NCBI RefSeq assembly: GCF_009866525.1
Contig: NZ_CM020866.1
Coordinates: 1,530,551-1,581,017 of the forward strand
Direction of reading: 5' to 3'
Origin: Spiroplasma poulsonii
GTDB lineage: Bacteria > Bacillota_I > Bacilli_A > Mycoplasmatales > Mycoplasmataceae
Length of the DNA stretch: 50,467 nucleotides
Position 1 is the stretch's first letter; the number at the start of each line of letters is the position of its first letter. Shown here piece after piece: positions 11,951-21,871 of the stretch. A program made the translations under genes and the position numbers. Below the pieces are notes generated by a model. The model was not told the DNA's origin, made no database searches, and worked only from the letters and a program-made list of their open reading frames with translations.

Positions 11951-13016
11951 GACTTCTTGCATTACTTGTTAAAAAATTGCAAATATTTGTAAAAAAGATA
12001 CTAATAGAAAAATATAATTTTAATTAATTATGTTTTTTATTTAAAAATTTAATATTTTTCCACAACGAAAAATTAATTTATTATTTAAATTATTTAATTT
12101 TAAATAAATATTTTATGTTAAATATAATAATTGTAAATTATAAATTGAGGCAATTAAATTAAATCTTAAACCAAATCTTTTTCTTCGATTACGATATTTT
12201 TCTGTAATAATTTTAAATTTTTTAAGAATAGCAAAAATATTTTCAATAATAATTCTCATTTTTGAAACTAGTCTATTATATTGCTTTTGTTCTTTGTTTA
12301 AAGGGTTTTTATTTGTTTTCTTTGTAGGTATTAGAACATTATTGTGATTTTTTTGTATTCCTTGATAACCACTATCAACTATTAATTTGGTATTTTTTAA
12401 AATTGGGATTTTTGATTTTTTAAATAAAGCATAATCATGTTTTTTTCCGAGCGAAAAACTTGTTGCAATAATTTTTTTGGTTTCTTGTTCGATAATTACT
12501 TGTGTTTTGATCGTGTGTTTTTTCTTTTTACCAGAATAAGATTGTTTTTGTCTTTTTTATGGGCGTTGGATTGAAGTTTCGGTAGCATCAATAATAATAG
12601 TTTTATCATTAAAATAATCATTTATTAGTGCTTTTTTACCAGCAAGTTGTTGAAAATCAGAGTTTTTAATTAAAATATCTTCAATTCACTTAATATTACG
12701 ATAAAAATTAGCCTCACTAATATCAAAACTTTTACCAAGATGAAAATAAGTCTGATATTCTCGTCAATATAATAAAGTCATCAATAATCTATTTTCTAAT
12801 GATAATTTATTAGTTTTACCACCTTTTTTAAATTTTTCTATTTCAGCAACTTTTAAAATATCTAACATTTTATTAAAAGTGGATTTTTTTATTCCTGTTA
12901 ATCTTAACCATTCTCTATCATTAAGAGTATTAAATTTATTATTGTTCATATTTTTATGTCCTCATAAATTATATTTTATAATAATATTTTAATAAAAAAG
13001 GGTATCGCAAGAAGTC
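11951..13016 (-). mobile_element. IS5-like element copy 1, 1066 bp
   Basis: GACTTCTTGC inverted ends flanked by TA (11949-11950 and 13017-13018). It is one base longer than the sister copies because the slippery A7 run has become an ATA6 sequence. It is inserted in the GH31 gene: the flanking bases join to restore the hydrolase reading frame (EFRQYYHFLYCKTAYDAS). Confidence 0.92.
12113..12949 (-). pseudogene. IS5-like transposase with a destroyed frameshift site
   Basis: ATG 12949 opens the same ORFA as in the other copies. The slippery site reads CGC CCA TAA AAA AGA, so ORFA stops at TAA 12557-12559. The one-base length change places ORFB in the same frame after that stop. No slip can now join the halves, and only readthrough would give full-length protein. 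I consider this copy inactive in cis. The amino acids otherwise follow the sister copies closely. Confidence 0.85.
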
Positions 13017-13080
13017 TAATATAAAAAATGATAATATTGGCGAAATTCTTCTCCCGTTAAACCGTTATTAAAATAAGCAT

Positions 13081-13100
13081 TGGGTGGGATTGGGTGGGAT
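13081..13100. repeat. 10-bp tandem duplication in the GH31 gene
   Basis: Two perfect copies of TGGGTGGGAT lie back to back. Removing one restores the frame from DGIPPN into AYFNNGLTGEEFRQY, so the duplication is a loss-of-function mutation rather than an ancestral feature. Confidence 0.9.
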
Positions 13101-14416
13101 ACCATCCCCATAATCTGGTTTAACAAATCGTAATCCTAATTTAAATAATTTTTGCAATTCATCTTGATATCACTTAACAGCAGCTGGATTAGTAAAATCA
13201 ACAATACCACAATTTGTTTGATAAGTTTCGGTTCCTGTTAGCGGATTGGCATATGAATTATCATTTGTTATTTTTACTAAATAATTATTTTTCAAAGCAA
13301 TTTGTCAATTCACACTATTATCAGCTTATAAATAATGGTTAATTCAAAAACAAACGGCAATGTTTTTTGTTTTTAATTGAGCAAATAATTCTTGAAAAGA
13401 ACCAAAAGCATTTTCGTTATACTCAAAGTTACAACTTTTTGTATAGCGGTTTTCTAATCATTTTGGGTCCAAACAAATAACATCTAATGGGAAATTAACT
13501 TTGTTGCTTTTTTCAATTTCTGCTCACAATTCAGCTTTATTATGATAATACAAGCGATTACATCATATCCCATAACTCAAATCAAGGATTTCTGTTGGTT
13601 TACCAGTTAAGTCGGTATACTGACTAATCAGTTCCTTCATTGTTGACCCCGTAAAAAAATAAAGGTCTAAACAGGATTCAAAACTAAGGAAACTAATAGC
13701 ATCAGTTACTGGCGAACCAATTTCAAAACTAGTTTGTTCACCAGTATTAACTAATACTCCTCATTTTTTTGTTGAATAAAATAACGGCAATCCGTTATAT
13801 GCTAAATCATGATTTGCAACACAAGAATTATCACTATTTCAAATCGTTGTCTCAATTCCATTTTTAACTAAAAAACGAAATTTTTCCCCCAACCCATATA
13901 TTTTTTCATCATTCATTAACCAAAACGACATAAATGGTTGTCATTCATTACTTTTACCAATTTTTCAACCTAATGGGGGCGTACGATAATTTTCAAACAT
14001 TTCATATCCTTTACGAGTATTGGTTTTAAATTTAACAACAGCATTGCAATCAAGTAATGTTATTTGAAAGGGTTCCTTTTGAATTACCAACTTTTCATTC
14101 TTTAATAATTTTATTTCAAAATAATTAGGATGATTAATTAAATCAATTTTCTTAAGATTTAATGAGTTTAAATGCTCAGCAAATCGACTATTATTTATCT
14201 TTTTTTGATAATACTGTAAGTTAATGATTCCATTAGAATATAATGTTATTTTTAAAGTTGATTTTTGTAAATTACTTAATGTAACTTCAAGATATAAACT
14301 ATCATCTTGCCATCAAAAATCACTAATTTTTCTAACAACAGCATAATCATAGTTAAGATCAAAAAATGGTTTCTTTTGGGGAAATGAATATGCTAATAAA
14401 TTCTTATCTTTAATCA

Positions 14417-16335
14417 TTAATATTTCTCCTCCCCTTCTGCAATTTGATCACTTAAGTATTCATCAATTTTTTCTTTATAAATGCTTACTTTTGGTCCATA
14501 AACAATTTGATAATACTTTCCTTGCTTAATAACCCCAATCGCACCTGTTTCTTCTTTAAATTTATCAACCACTTTTTTATCATCTTTAACAACAACTCGT
14601 AATCTAGTCATACAACAATCAACTTCTTCAATATTTTCTGCCGTTCCAAGTAAACTAACAATTTTATGAATTATTTTGTCATTACCCCCCCCCGTTTCTT
14701 TTTGATTAGGGGTCAAGGAAAAAACAATATTAACTTCTTCACCAACACCAGGAATATTTGGTTTTAATCTTTTTGTTAACCCATAAAAGATTCCAAAGTA
14801 AATTGCGAGAAAAAGAGCACTAACTAAAATAAATCAACAACCATCTAATCATAAATTAGTTTTAATATTGTCTGTAATTAATGTTGTTGGTCCTAATACT
14901 AAAAAGTATTTCATAATAATTTCAATTGCTCCAAAAGCATGAATTCGCATCGGAACTAAATCAGCCATCCTAAAAGCCATTCCTGTCATTACCGCGTGTG
15001 CTAAATATAATAATGGTGCTGTATACATAAAAATAAATTCAATTGGTTCTGTCACACCGGTTAATAAGCAAGCTAATCCCCCAGAAATATAAATTGATTT
15101 ATATTTAACGCGATTAGTTTTACTAATTGCATACATCATTCCAATTCCAGCACCAATTAATGACCCTGTTGAAGTAACCATTTGTCCAACTTTAAAACGC
15201 ACTGGTTCAAAAGCGTTCATTACAATTTGATAAACATCATTAACCCCCGTTGAATTTGGAACAATATTATTTGCATATTCCGTTCAATTATTTTTAACTA
15301 AATTTAACGCTGTAATTCAGGTATATAACATTTGTTCTTGTCCTTCTGAAACTAAACTCTTTTTATCAACTAAATGCTCAGCAACAGTATAATCAAAAAA
15401 AGCTACCAGTTCTTATTTTGTAAGCGGATAATTTTCAAATAAAGTATCTGAGAAAGTATTAACACTAGTATAATCTAAAACCCCACCTAATGAAGTATAA
15501 TTCATTGGAATGGTAATCATGTGATGTAATCCAAATGGTAATAGTAAACGTTCTAAAAAACCATAACCAAAGGGGATAATAAACGGAATTTTATTATTTA
15601 AAGCAATACTCTTTCCAATAACATTTATTCCCGTTTGAATTAATGGTCAAAATAAAGACAAAGTAATTGCGATTGGTAAAGAAATTACAATTACCATTAA
15701 TGGTACAAAACGTGGGCCATTAAAAAAGATAATGCGTTAGGTAACCGATTAAAAGCAAAAAATTTATTGTAAACCCCAGCTCCAATAAAACCAGTAATAA
15801 TTCCTCCTAATGCGTCGAAGCGAAGCGAATAAACGCCTTCTTGATTACTAAAATAATCTTTTTGGTTGGTTCATTTTCCCCCTAAAATATAATTCATAAA
15901 CTCAGTTCCATCAGTTCCTGTTCTTGTTACAAAAAATGTTGCTCCAACACTTAATAATGTTAAATAAGCAATTGCTCCAGCAAAACAACCCCCTGCTCTG
16001 TTTTTAGCTCATAATCCACCAATGGCAATGGCAAACAACAATCCAATATGACGAAATGGCATCCAACCAATTGTCTCAATAATTGTTCCAATATGGTTGG
16101 CTACTTTGGTAATACTCGTAATTTGGCCAAAACCTAATGGTCCAATAATCTTACCAACAACAATAAACAATCCGGCAACTGGCAAAATTGCAATCATTGT
16201 TAAAATTGCTTTAGCAAATTTATTAATTCCAATTTTAAATTGTGAATTCTTTCCCCCTTCAAATGTCGCTTTAATTTTGTTTTTTAATTTCATAAAATAG
16301 TTTTCTTTTTTCCTTAAATTTTCTGATTTTGCCAT
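14417..16335 (-). pseudogene. Broken PTS EIICB sugar transporter gene (glucose/alpha-glucoside superfamily)
   Basis: The gene starts at ATG 16335 with GGGAG upstream. The EIIC domain has about ten hydrophobic segments and the family block LTGVTEPIEFIFMY near 15030-15070. The C-terminal EIIB domain carries the phospho-cysteine motif CMTRLRV near 14600. Two lesions break it: an A6 run at 15722-15727 is one base short (restoring a base gives SFFNGPRFVP), and an in-frame TAA lies at 15413-15415 (PLTK*ELVAFF). A G9 run occurs in the C-EIIB linker without shifting the frame. The substrate would be a glucoside, judged from the GH31 partner. No EIIA domain is present, so one would be supplied in trans. 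Confidence 0.85.
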
Positions 16336-16380
16336 TTTTGATTTCTCCCTTCAATTTTAATTTTATTTGCCAAAATAAAA

Positions 16381-16408
16381 ATAAGAACTTGTCGTAACAA
16401 GTTCTTAT
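16381..16408. promoter_or_regulatory. 12-bp perfect inverted repeat: operator and/or terminator
   Basis: The arms ATAAGAACTTGT and ACAAGTTCTTAT surround CGTA. The core TTGT-N4-ACAA has the layout of known GntR/HutC-type operators such as the TreR site. It overlaps the gntR stop codon and lies about 45 bases upstream of the PTS gene, where an operator for the local regulator would be expected. On the minus strand it is followed by a T-rich stretch, so it could also act as a terminator after gntR. Confidence 0.55.
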
Positions 16409-17070
16409 TAAAAATAATTTACTTTATAAAATTCAAATTTTTCAGGTTGATATGTTTCTTTACTACATTCAACAACTTCATGATATTCAGAAAAAGTAAT
16501 TGAATATTTTTTCGGGATATATGTTTTAAAATTTAACTGCAAAAACTTTTTGTCATAGATATTAGGTAATTCTAAGCCTAAATATTTCAGGTTATTAACT
16601 AGCGTAATATTACGAGAGTTAATATAAGATAATAAACTATCTTCACAATCTTTAAAATTAAGATTTTTTAAAATTGTTTTATTAACTCAAATAATAGAAT
16701 ATTTTTTAATCTGATCATTTTGATAACGAACTTTAATTAAACTCATAAAATCATTATCCGAACATTGATATGTATCAATAAAATATGAATCAAACGGAAT
16801 ATTAACAACATATAATTTATTAACTGCACTGTCATATTTTTTTGAAAACGATATTTCTGTGCTTCAAAAGGCTTGATTTAAAGTAAAATAACCTTTCCCC
16901 TGCAGACTATAAATCATATTTTCCCCAATTAACTTTTTAAATGCATCACGAACAGTCGTTCGACTAACCTGATATTGTTTCATCAGCATTGCTTCTGATG
17001 GCAATTTTAAACCTGGCTTGCCCTTAATTATCATTGTTTTTAAATTGTCTTCTAATGCTTTACTTCTCAT
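16408..17070 (-). CDS. GntR-family (HutC/TreR-like) transcription regulator, 220 aa
   Basis: An N-terminal winged helix-turn-helix lies at about residues 5-65 (LPSEAMLMKQYQVSRTTVRDA, then LQGKGYF). It is followed by a UTRA-like effector domain (SFSKKYDSA through SITFSEYHEVVEC). The gene reads through TGA-Trp and is intact, although the operon it presumably controlled (PTS EIICB and GH31) is broken. It would repress sugar uptake in the absence of the phospho-sugar. The candidate operator lies at its own 3' end, upstream of the PTS gene. Confidence 0.8.
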
Positions 17071-17101
17071 AATATTAATTTTAAATTGGAAATCAATAAA
17101 A

Positions 17102-17147
17102 AATACTTTTTCTTTTAAAATTAAAAATTTTTAAAAGAAAAAGTATT
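17102..17147 (-). terminator. Terminator after the ferritin-like gene
   Basis: Perfect 19-bp arms (17102-17120 and 17129-17147) with an eight-base loop begin two bases after the ferritin stop. T-rich sequence follows on the minus strand. It separates the ferritin transcript from gntR. Confidence 0.75.
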
Positions 17148-17148
17148 A

Positions 17149-17673
17149 TTATGCATGTGGACTAAATGGATCAATAACTGCTAAAGTATCTGGTTCTTCT
17201 TTTGCTCCCATTTTATCATCAATATTATAATAGCTATTATCTGACATTTTAATTCAATCAATAATATCTTTTATTTCCGCTAATTCTTCATAAAAATCAA
17301 TTATAAATCAATCATAAAATTTATAAGTTACTAAATCACCAACTTCTTGCGCATGATGTGCTAATTTATTGGTTAAATCAGCAAAATATGCCCGTTTTGT
17401 TTGATAGGTTTCCATTAGTTCAGTAATATTTTTAACATTATGATATTCTTCAGTAATATTTTTTACTTCATAATGACCATCACGATCTAATACAAAGTTC
17501 ATAATTCGACGTTGATGTAAAATTTCGTCTTGGGCTTGAACTTGAAAATAATGACTAAAACCAGGAAAACCTAATTTTTCAGCGGCTGAACTTAAATTAT
17601 AACAAAAAAATTGCATTTTAAGATGTTCATTAATATATTGTTGTAAGTCTTTTTCCATCTCTTTTGTTAACAT
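17149..17673 (-). CDS. Ferritin-like protein, 174 aa
   Basis: This is a four-helix ferritin-like protein, probably for iron storage or detoxification in the cytoplasm. The start ATG 17673 is chosen because AGGGGGAG lies eight bases upstream; an upstream GTG would add 11 unlikely residues. The QAQDEILHQRR block (E50, H53) matches the helix B iron ligands. The helix A and helix C glutamates of the ferroxidase centre are not obvious: the nearest positions carry Gln (KMQFF; ETYQTK), and the helix D EQ.EE motif reads YEELAE. Oxidation activity may therefore be weak or absent. The C-terminus (EEPDTLAVIDPFSPHA) is an extension. A single gene with its own terminator. Confidence 0.75.
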
Positions 17674-17715
17674 AACTCTCCCCCTCTTTCTACTTCCATT
17701 GTACACTTTTTATTG

Positions 17716-19578
17716 TCAGTTTAATTTAAAACAAACTTTTTTATTAAAATAATAAAATTGGTTTTCTTTAAATTTGAATTTTGATACTTCAATTTTTTTA
17801 GCATCTGGGCTAATTTTTAATTCATCAAAATTAATTAATTCATTAAGATTAAGGTTAAAAATAGTTGTTTTCTTCTCATTAATATTTGGATAAAACTTAT
17901 TCCAAATTACTTTAATTTGCGTTGCTGTTTCATTATGATGAGCAAGATCATTTAATAATGTTCCAAATTGTTGATTTGATAATGTTAAATATTGATTATT
18001 ATTTGGTTTAGTTAATTTTAACGTTGCATGTTTTAAAACTTTGCTTAAATCAACTTTATATGTTTGATTAACAACTAAATCATCAATAAACTTATTGTTT
18101 TTGGTTGGTAACGCGACAATTTTAAAGCTATAATTAGTAATTTCATTATTAGTTAAAGTTTGATCATTGGCTTTAAAATATTTTAATTCAAAATATTTAT
18201 CAAAAGTTTCATCTTGATAACCTAGGAATTCCATTACTTTTATTTTAATAATCGTTGGTAATTTATCAACATAGTTGTCTTCTCCAATAACGATATTATT
18301 AGTTAAATATTTATCAAATTTTCAAGTTTGTAAACTTTCAAAATCAACATATTCTTTTTCATAAATAAAACCATTTTTACGGAATTTTCTTGGAGCTCCT
18401 AATTGCGCATAAACTGCTAATACTAATCCCAATACTGCAATTAAAATTAAAACAGCATAATCTAATTTCCGATAATTTTTAATAAATAATGTTGAGACAT
18501 CATCACGTTGTGTTTCAAGAACAAAACGAATTAAATTTCATAAAAAGAAATAAAAACCAGTTTGCACTCCACTACGTGTTATTGAATAACGACCAGGATT
18601 ATTTAATTTTGTTAATTGGGCACTATCATTGTGTCACCATCTTTTAAAAGTATTACCTAGTTCTGATTTCGATTTAGTAATTGATACTTTTGGCATTTCA
18701 TCTAATTGTTTTTGCGTTGGCACATAATTAAAATACGCTTTATCCCAAACTTCTTTTCATGTCATTTTATCTTTTTTAATATATTTCCGATTAAAGAAAT
18801 GAATAAAATTATATTTTAAATCAAAAGGATATTCTTTTGAATCTTTTTTCCATGGTTTTTTACTAAATAATTGACCAGCAAACGGAATAAAGAAAGTAAT
18901 GAATAATCACGCTAAAAAGTTGAAGAACGATTCATATAAGAAGATTGGTTGACGAAAGACAATTTGTCCGCCAACTGTTTCTGGTGATAAACCATCTCAT
19001 TGTCATAAGTTATCACGAATAAATGCTGGTAATCAACGTAATGAATCATAAGAAGCAACACTCCCCAATAATTCGTGATTAAAGAAATTACCTCAACGCC
19101 CTAATACTTGTCCCAATAAAATATTTGGAATAATCGCATCAGTGTAAACTCAAAGAGAAACTTTTGCTTTTCGTCCAACAATCCCAAAGACAATTAAACC
19201 AGCAATAGTTCCAAACAGAACACCACCATGAATACTCATTCCTGCTTTTCAAAAGGCAAATAATGATCAAAATGGTACGGCTCCTGGTTCTGTTACTCAT
19301 AGATTATGAATATCATTATTAACTTTTCCAAAAAAACTAGCACCAAATAATGAAAAAGGAATAATAACAAAAATTGACCAAATTAAAGGTTCAATTGGAA
19401 TCTTCTTAATTTTTAACCGAATAAAACAGACTAAAACAGATAAAATCATTCCCGTTGTAATAAATACAGCATACATATGAACTCAACCACCATATGTTGC
19501 TAAAATATCATACGGCGTATTCGTTGGGGTAATTCAATTCGGAGAAGGTGGACCACTTGTTAATAAGATGTTACTCAT
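17716..19578 (-). CDS. lgt: Prolipoprotein diacylglyceryl transferase with long C-terminal extension, 620 aa
   Basis: Lgt transfers diacylglycerol from phosphatidylglycerol to the lipobox cysteine of lipoproteins, the main surface proteins of wall-less bacteria. Seven hydrophobic segments are present. The family signature GRWGNFFNHE lies at residues 160-169 and the HGG motif near 117-119. The protein is about twice the usual length. Between the membrane segments it has a charged insert (QLFSKKPWKKDSKEYP onward, about 100 aa). After the last membrane segment it has some 200 soluble residues (KNGFIYEKEYVDFESL to the end). ATG 19578 follows AAGGAG. The frame is unbroken with TGA as Trp. Confidence 0.88.
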
Positions 19579-19682
19579 TTAATTTTTCACTCCTTTTATT
19601 AATAATTAATTACTAAATAATCAATGCATAATAATTATATACCAAGTTCTAATAAAAAAGTACACTTATTTTTACAACATAT

Positions 19683-19711
19683 TTGTAATTCTCTTCTTTT
19701 TAAATTATAAT
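19683..19711 (+). promoter_or_regulatory. Promoter of the DUF3137 gene
   Basis: TTGTAA (19683-19688) and TATAAT (19706-19711) are separated by 17 bases, 34 bases before the GTG start. The space is shared with the divergent lgt promoter region, where a minus-strand TATAAT is also visible. Confidence 0.6.
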
Positions 19712-19744
19712 TTACCCAAATTAATATAAACATTAGAAAGCGAA

Positions 19745-20947
19745 GTGAAATTAGAAATGAACAATACTGCGTTATCAGGAGCAGCAGTTAATAAAATTAA
19801 AACTCTTCATCAAGAACATCTTCAACAACACTATAAAAAAATTACTAGTTTTTCACGAAAATCAATTATAATCGACATTATTTTTTGTATCTTAATTACA
19901 ATTTTAGCAACATCTTTGCTAGTAGGAATTATCCTTAAAATTGTCAATACTAATAATAATCAATTACAATTTTATCTTATCTATCTTACCTTACCACTAT
20001 TGGTGGTAACAATTATTATTTATATTTTAATCAAAGCTGGCGCTGTTAGCATTAGTCTCTTTCTTAACCGCTTAGATTATAATGCATATTACCGAATTGC
20101 AATTGAAGATCTTTGAAAAGATGAAATTACCCTTGATGAAGTAAGCAACAACTTTAAAATTATCCCCGAACCAAATTTTACTAGTTTTAGTAAAGACCCA
20201 AAAAAAAATAATCTTTTACAACAAAGTTTAATTCGAGTAAGTAGTTTAGAAGAAAAACTAGATAATAAAATTATTAACGGAACAACAAAAAATAACACAT
20301 TTTCATTGGGTGTTATTACTGTTCGAAAAACAATGGTTTTTTTAAAAACATTAATTTTTTGTCTTCTTATTGGTCTAATTATTTTGGCTAGTCTTTCTAA
20401 TAGTAAAGGCAAAGATGCAAAAACATCAAATAGCATTGCTAATGGTATTAATATGACTTACTTACTATTATGAATTGAAATTAAGCGATCAGAAAACTAC
20501 TTTTTCTTTACTGCAACATTACCAAAAAACTTTGAAATTGAAGCAAATATTGTTCCTCATCAAAACAAATTTAAAAAGTTTATTTTAAATAACAAAGAAA
20601 TTCAACTAGAAGGAACAGAATTTTCGAACTTATTTGATACTAATACAACTGATCCAGTTGAATTACGAAAGATTTTAACACCAAAAGTAATGGCTAATTT
20701 AATTGATAATAGTAATAAATATCAAGAAGTTTTATCAATGTCTTTTGTTAATAATAAGTTTACTTTACTGCTTGATAAATATTATTATAGTAAAAAAGCA
20801 CATCATCAAGATCAAATTTGAAAACCAATTATTGCAAGGAACAAAAATATTCAAGACTGTATTGATGATTTAATTGCTAAAATTGAATTAGATTTAAGTC
20901 ATTTAAAAAAGGGATTAGATTATTTAACTGGGTTTGACATTAAATAA
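19745..20947 (+). CDS. DUF3137-like membrane protein, 400 aa
   Basis: Two hydrophobic helices (about residues 40-70 and 78-98), then a soluble linker, a third hydrophobic segment (about 203-223), and a C-terminal domain. The C-terminal domain has the pattern EGTEFSNLFDTNTTDPVELR followed by KILTPKVM, resembling DUF3137, a family of unknown function common in Mollicutes. GTG 19745 is used as start; ATG 19757 is an alternative, and neither has a strong ribosome site. The 3' end overlaps the convergent treA-like remnant by about 28 bases. Confidence 0.65.
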
Positions 20948-21545
20948 TCAAAAATTATTACTTGATATGGTTTAATTTTTTTATCAAAAGTTTGATAATT
21001 GTTATAAACAATTTTAAAATTAGGTGCCTTATCATCAAGCATAATTTCTTGGTTTGACAAATTAATAATTACTAAAAATTTTTGATCCTGATAAGAACGA
21101 TAAAAACTTAGTACAACAGGATTAAGCTCAATAAAATCAATTTGGCCATAACTAAAGGCTAATTTTTTTTGCGGAACTGAATTAAAAATTGATATGCTTT
21201 AAAAATTGATTGGGAACTATGATAATCTTTTTCCCAGTTAACTTTTAAATAATTTGTATTTACATTAATTCATGGTTGATGAGAACTAAATCCACTAAAC
21301 TGCTGATCATTTCATTGCATTGGTGTTCGATCATTATCCCGTGAACGTGCACTAAGAACCTTTAAAATTGCAGATCTTTCATAACCCTTTTGTTGCAAAA
21401 TTTGATAATAATTGATTGATTCAATATCTTTCAGTTGATTAATATTTTGATAATCATTATTTTCCATCCCAAATTCTTCCCCTTGATAAAGATATGGTGT
21501 TTCCCCTGGGAGTGTTGCAAAGATACGGGTTTTAGTTAAAAACAA
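20920..21545 (-). pseudogene. 3' remnant of a GH13 glucosidase (trehalose-6-phosphate hydrolase-like)
   Basis: The visible block ETPYLYQGEEFGMEN and the downstream SARSRDNDRTPMQW segment are typical of TreA and oligo-1,6-glucosidase (GH13_29/31). The N-terminal two thirds are missing: homology stops at about 21545, next to a hairpin and the plectrovirus remnant. An A8 run at 21163-21170 is one base short of the frame that continues as LAFSYGQIDFIELN, so a frameshift adds to the truncation. If the original gene was treA, it hydrolysed trehalose-6-phosphate delivered by a PTS. It converges on the DUF3137 gene. Confidence 0.8.
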
Positions 21546-21562
21546 GATATAATCTTGTTTTT
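21538..21562 (+). terminator. Hairpin at the treA/phage junction
   Basis: Eleven-base arms AAAAACAAGAT and ATCTTGTTTTT enclose a three-base loop, followed by more Ts on the plus strand. It sits exactly where homology to the GH13 gene ends, so it may mark the phage integration edge. Confidence 0.5.
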
Positions 21563-21629
21563 TCTTTTATATATAGAAATTATTAATATTAAAGTTATTA
21601 TTTTTTAAAAATTTTAAGGAGTTGGAATT

Positions 21630-21719
21630 ATGCAAACAAAGCAATATTTTATTTTGCGGTCGTTAGTAAAAAAGTATGGTAAAGATAATGTTATTAATAT
21701 TGTCAATAAGATTGCATAA
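21630..21719 (+). CDS. Plectrovirus small ORF, 29 aa
   Basis: ATG 21630 is preceded by AAGGAG. It encodes a short basic peptide (MQTKQYFILRSLVKKYGKD start) with no membrane segment. A strong hairpin follows directly. Small ORFs of this type lie upstream of the coat gene in SpV1-like phages. The function is unknown. Confidence 0.5.
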   Translation: MQTKQYFILRSLVKKYGKDNVINIVNKIA

Positions 21720-21741
21720 TGATATTGAAATTAAAAAGTAA

Positions 21742-21784
21742 AGAATAAATTATCCGCGTAATTTATTAGCGGGTAATTTATTCA
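21742..21784 (+). other. Strong hairpin in the plectrovirus intergenic region
   Basis: A 15-bp stem (GAATAAATTATCCGC against GCGGGTAATTTATTC, one G-U pair) encloses an eleven-base loop. A GC-rich patch with GCAAA/TTTGC ends follows at about 21803-21834. In a single-stranded phage such hairpins can serve as replication origin, packaging signal or terminator. The sequence alone does not decide. Confidence 0.55.
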
Positions 21785-21871
21785 ATAATGTTTTTTAAGT
21801 GGAGCAAAGCGACAACGAGCGGAGCGAGTTTGCAAATTTCAATTTTTTAATTTATTGAAAGGAGATATATT

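Larger units (their letters stand above)
8790..14417 (-). pseudogene. Broken GH31 alpha-glucosidase gene with nested IS insertions
   Basis: With the insertions removed, this is a GH31 glycoside hydrolase starting at ATG 14417 and ending at 8790. Family blocks include VKPDYGDGIPP, the RPGYIGTQRFSEKWSGDSYSN block and GTDIGGF. Damage in order: TAA at about residue 355 (NHYL*ADN); a 10-bp tandem duplication at 13081-13100 that shifts the frame; an IS5-like insertion at 11951-13016; TAA before GTDIGGF; a second IS5-like insertion at 9445-11727 that itself holds an IS3-type element; and TAA in GPREP*NF. The start overlaps the EIIB stop by one base, so it was the last gene of a gntR-PTS-hydrolase operon. 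The intact enzyme would have cleaved an imported alpha-glucoside. The exact substrate is unknown. Confidence 0.9.

Noticed and set aside
14688-14696. G9/C9 run as a frameshift site in the PTS linker
   Set aside because: The EIIC and EIIB frames already agree across the run, so no slip is needed.
16097-16300. Plus-strand ORF opposite the PTS gene
   Set aside because: Antisense shadow of a membrane domain, without start signals.
8763-17070. The alpha-glucoside operon as a working catabolic system
   Set aside because: Both transporter and hydrolase carry stops, frameshifts and insertions.
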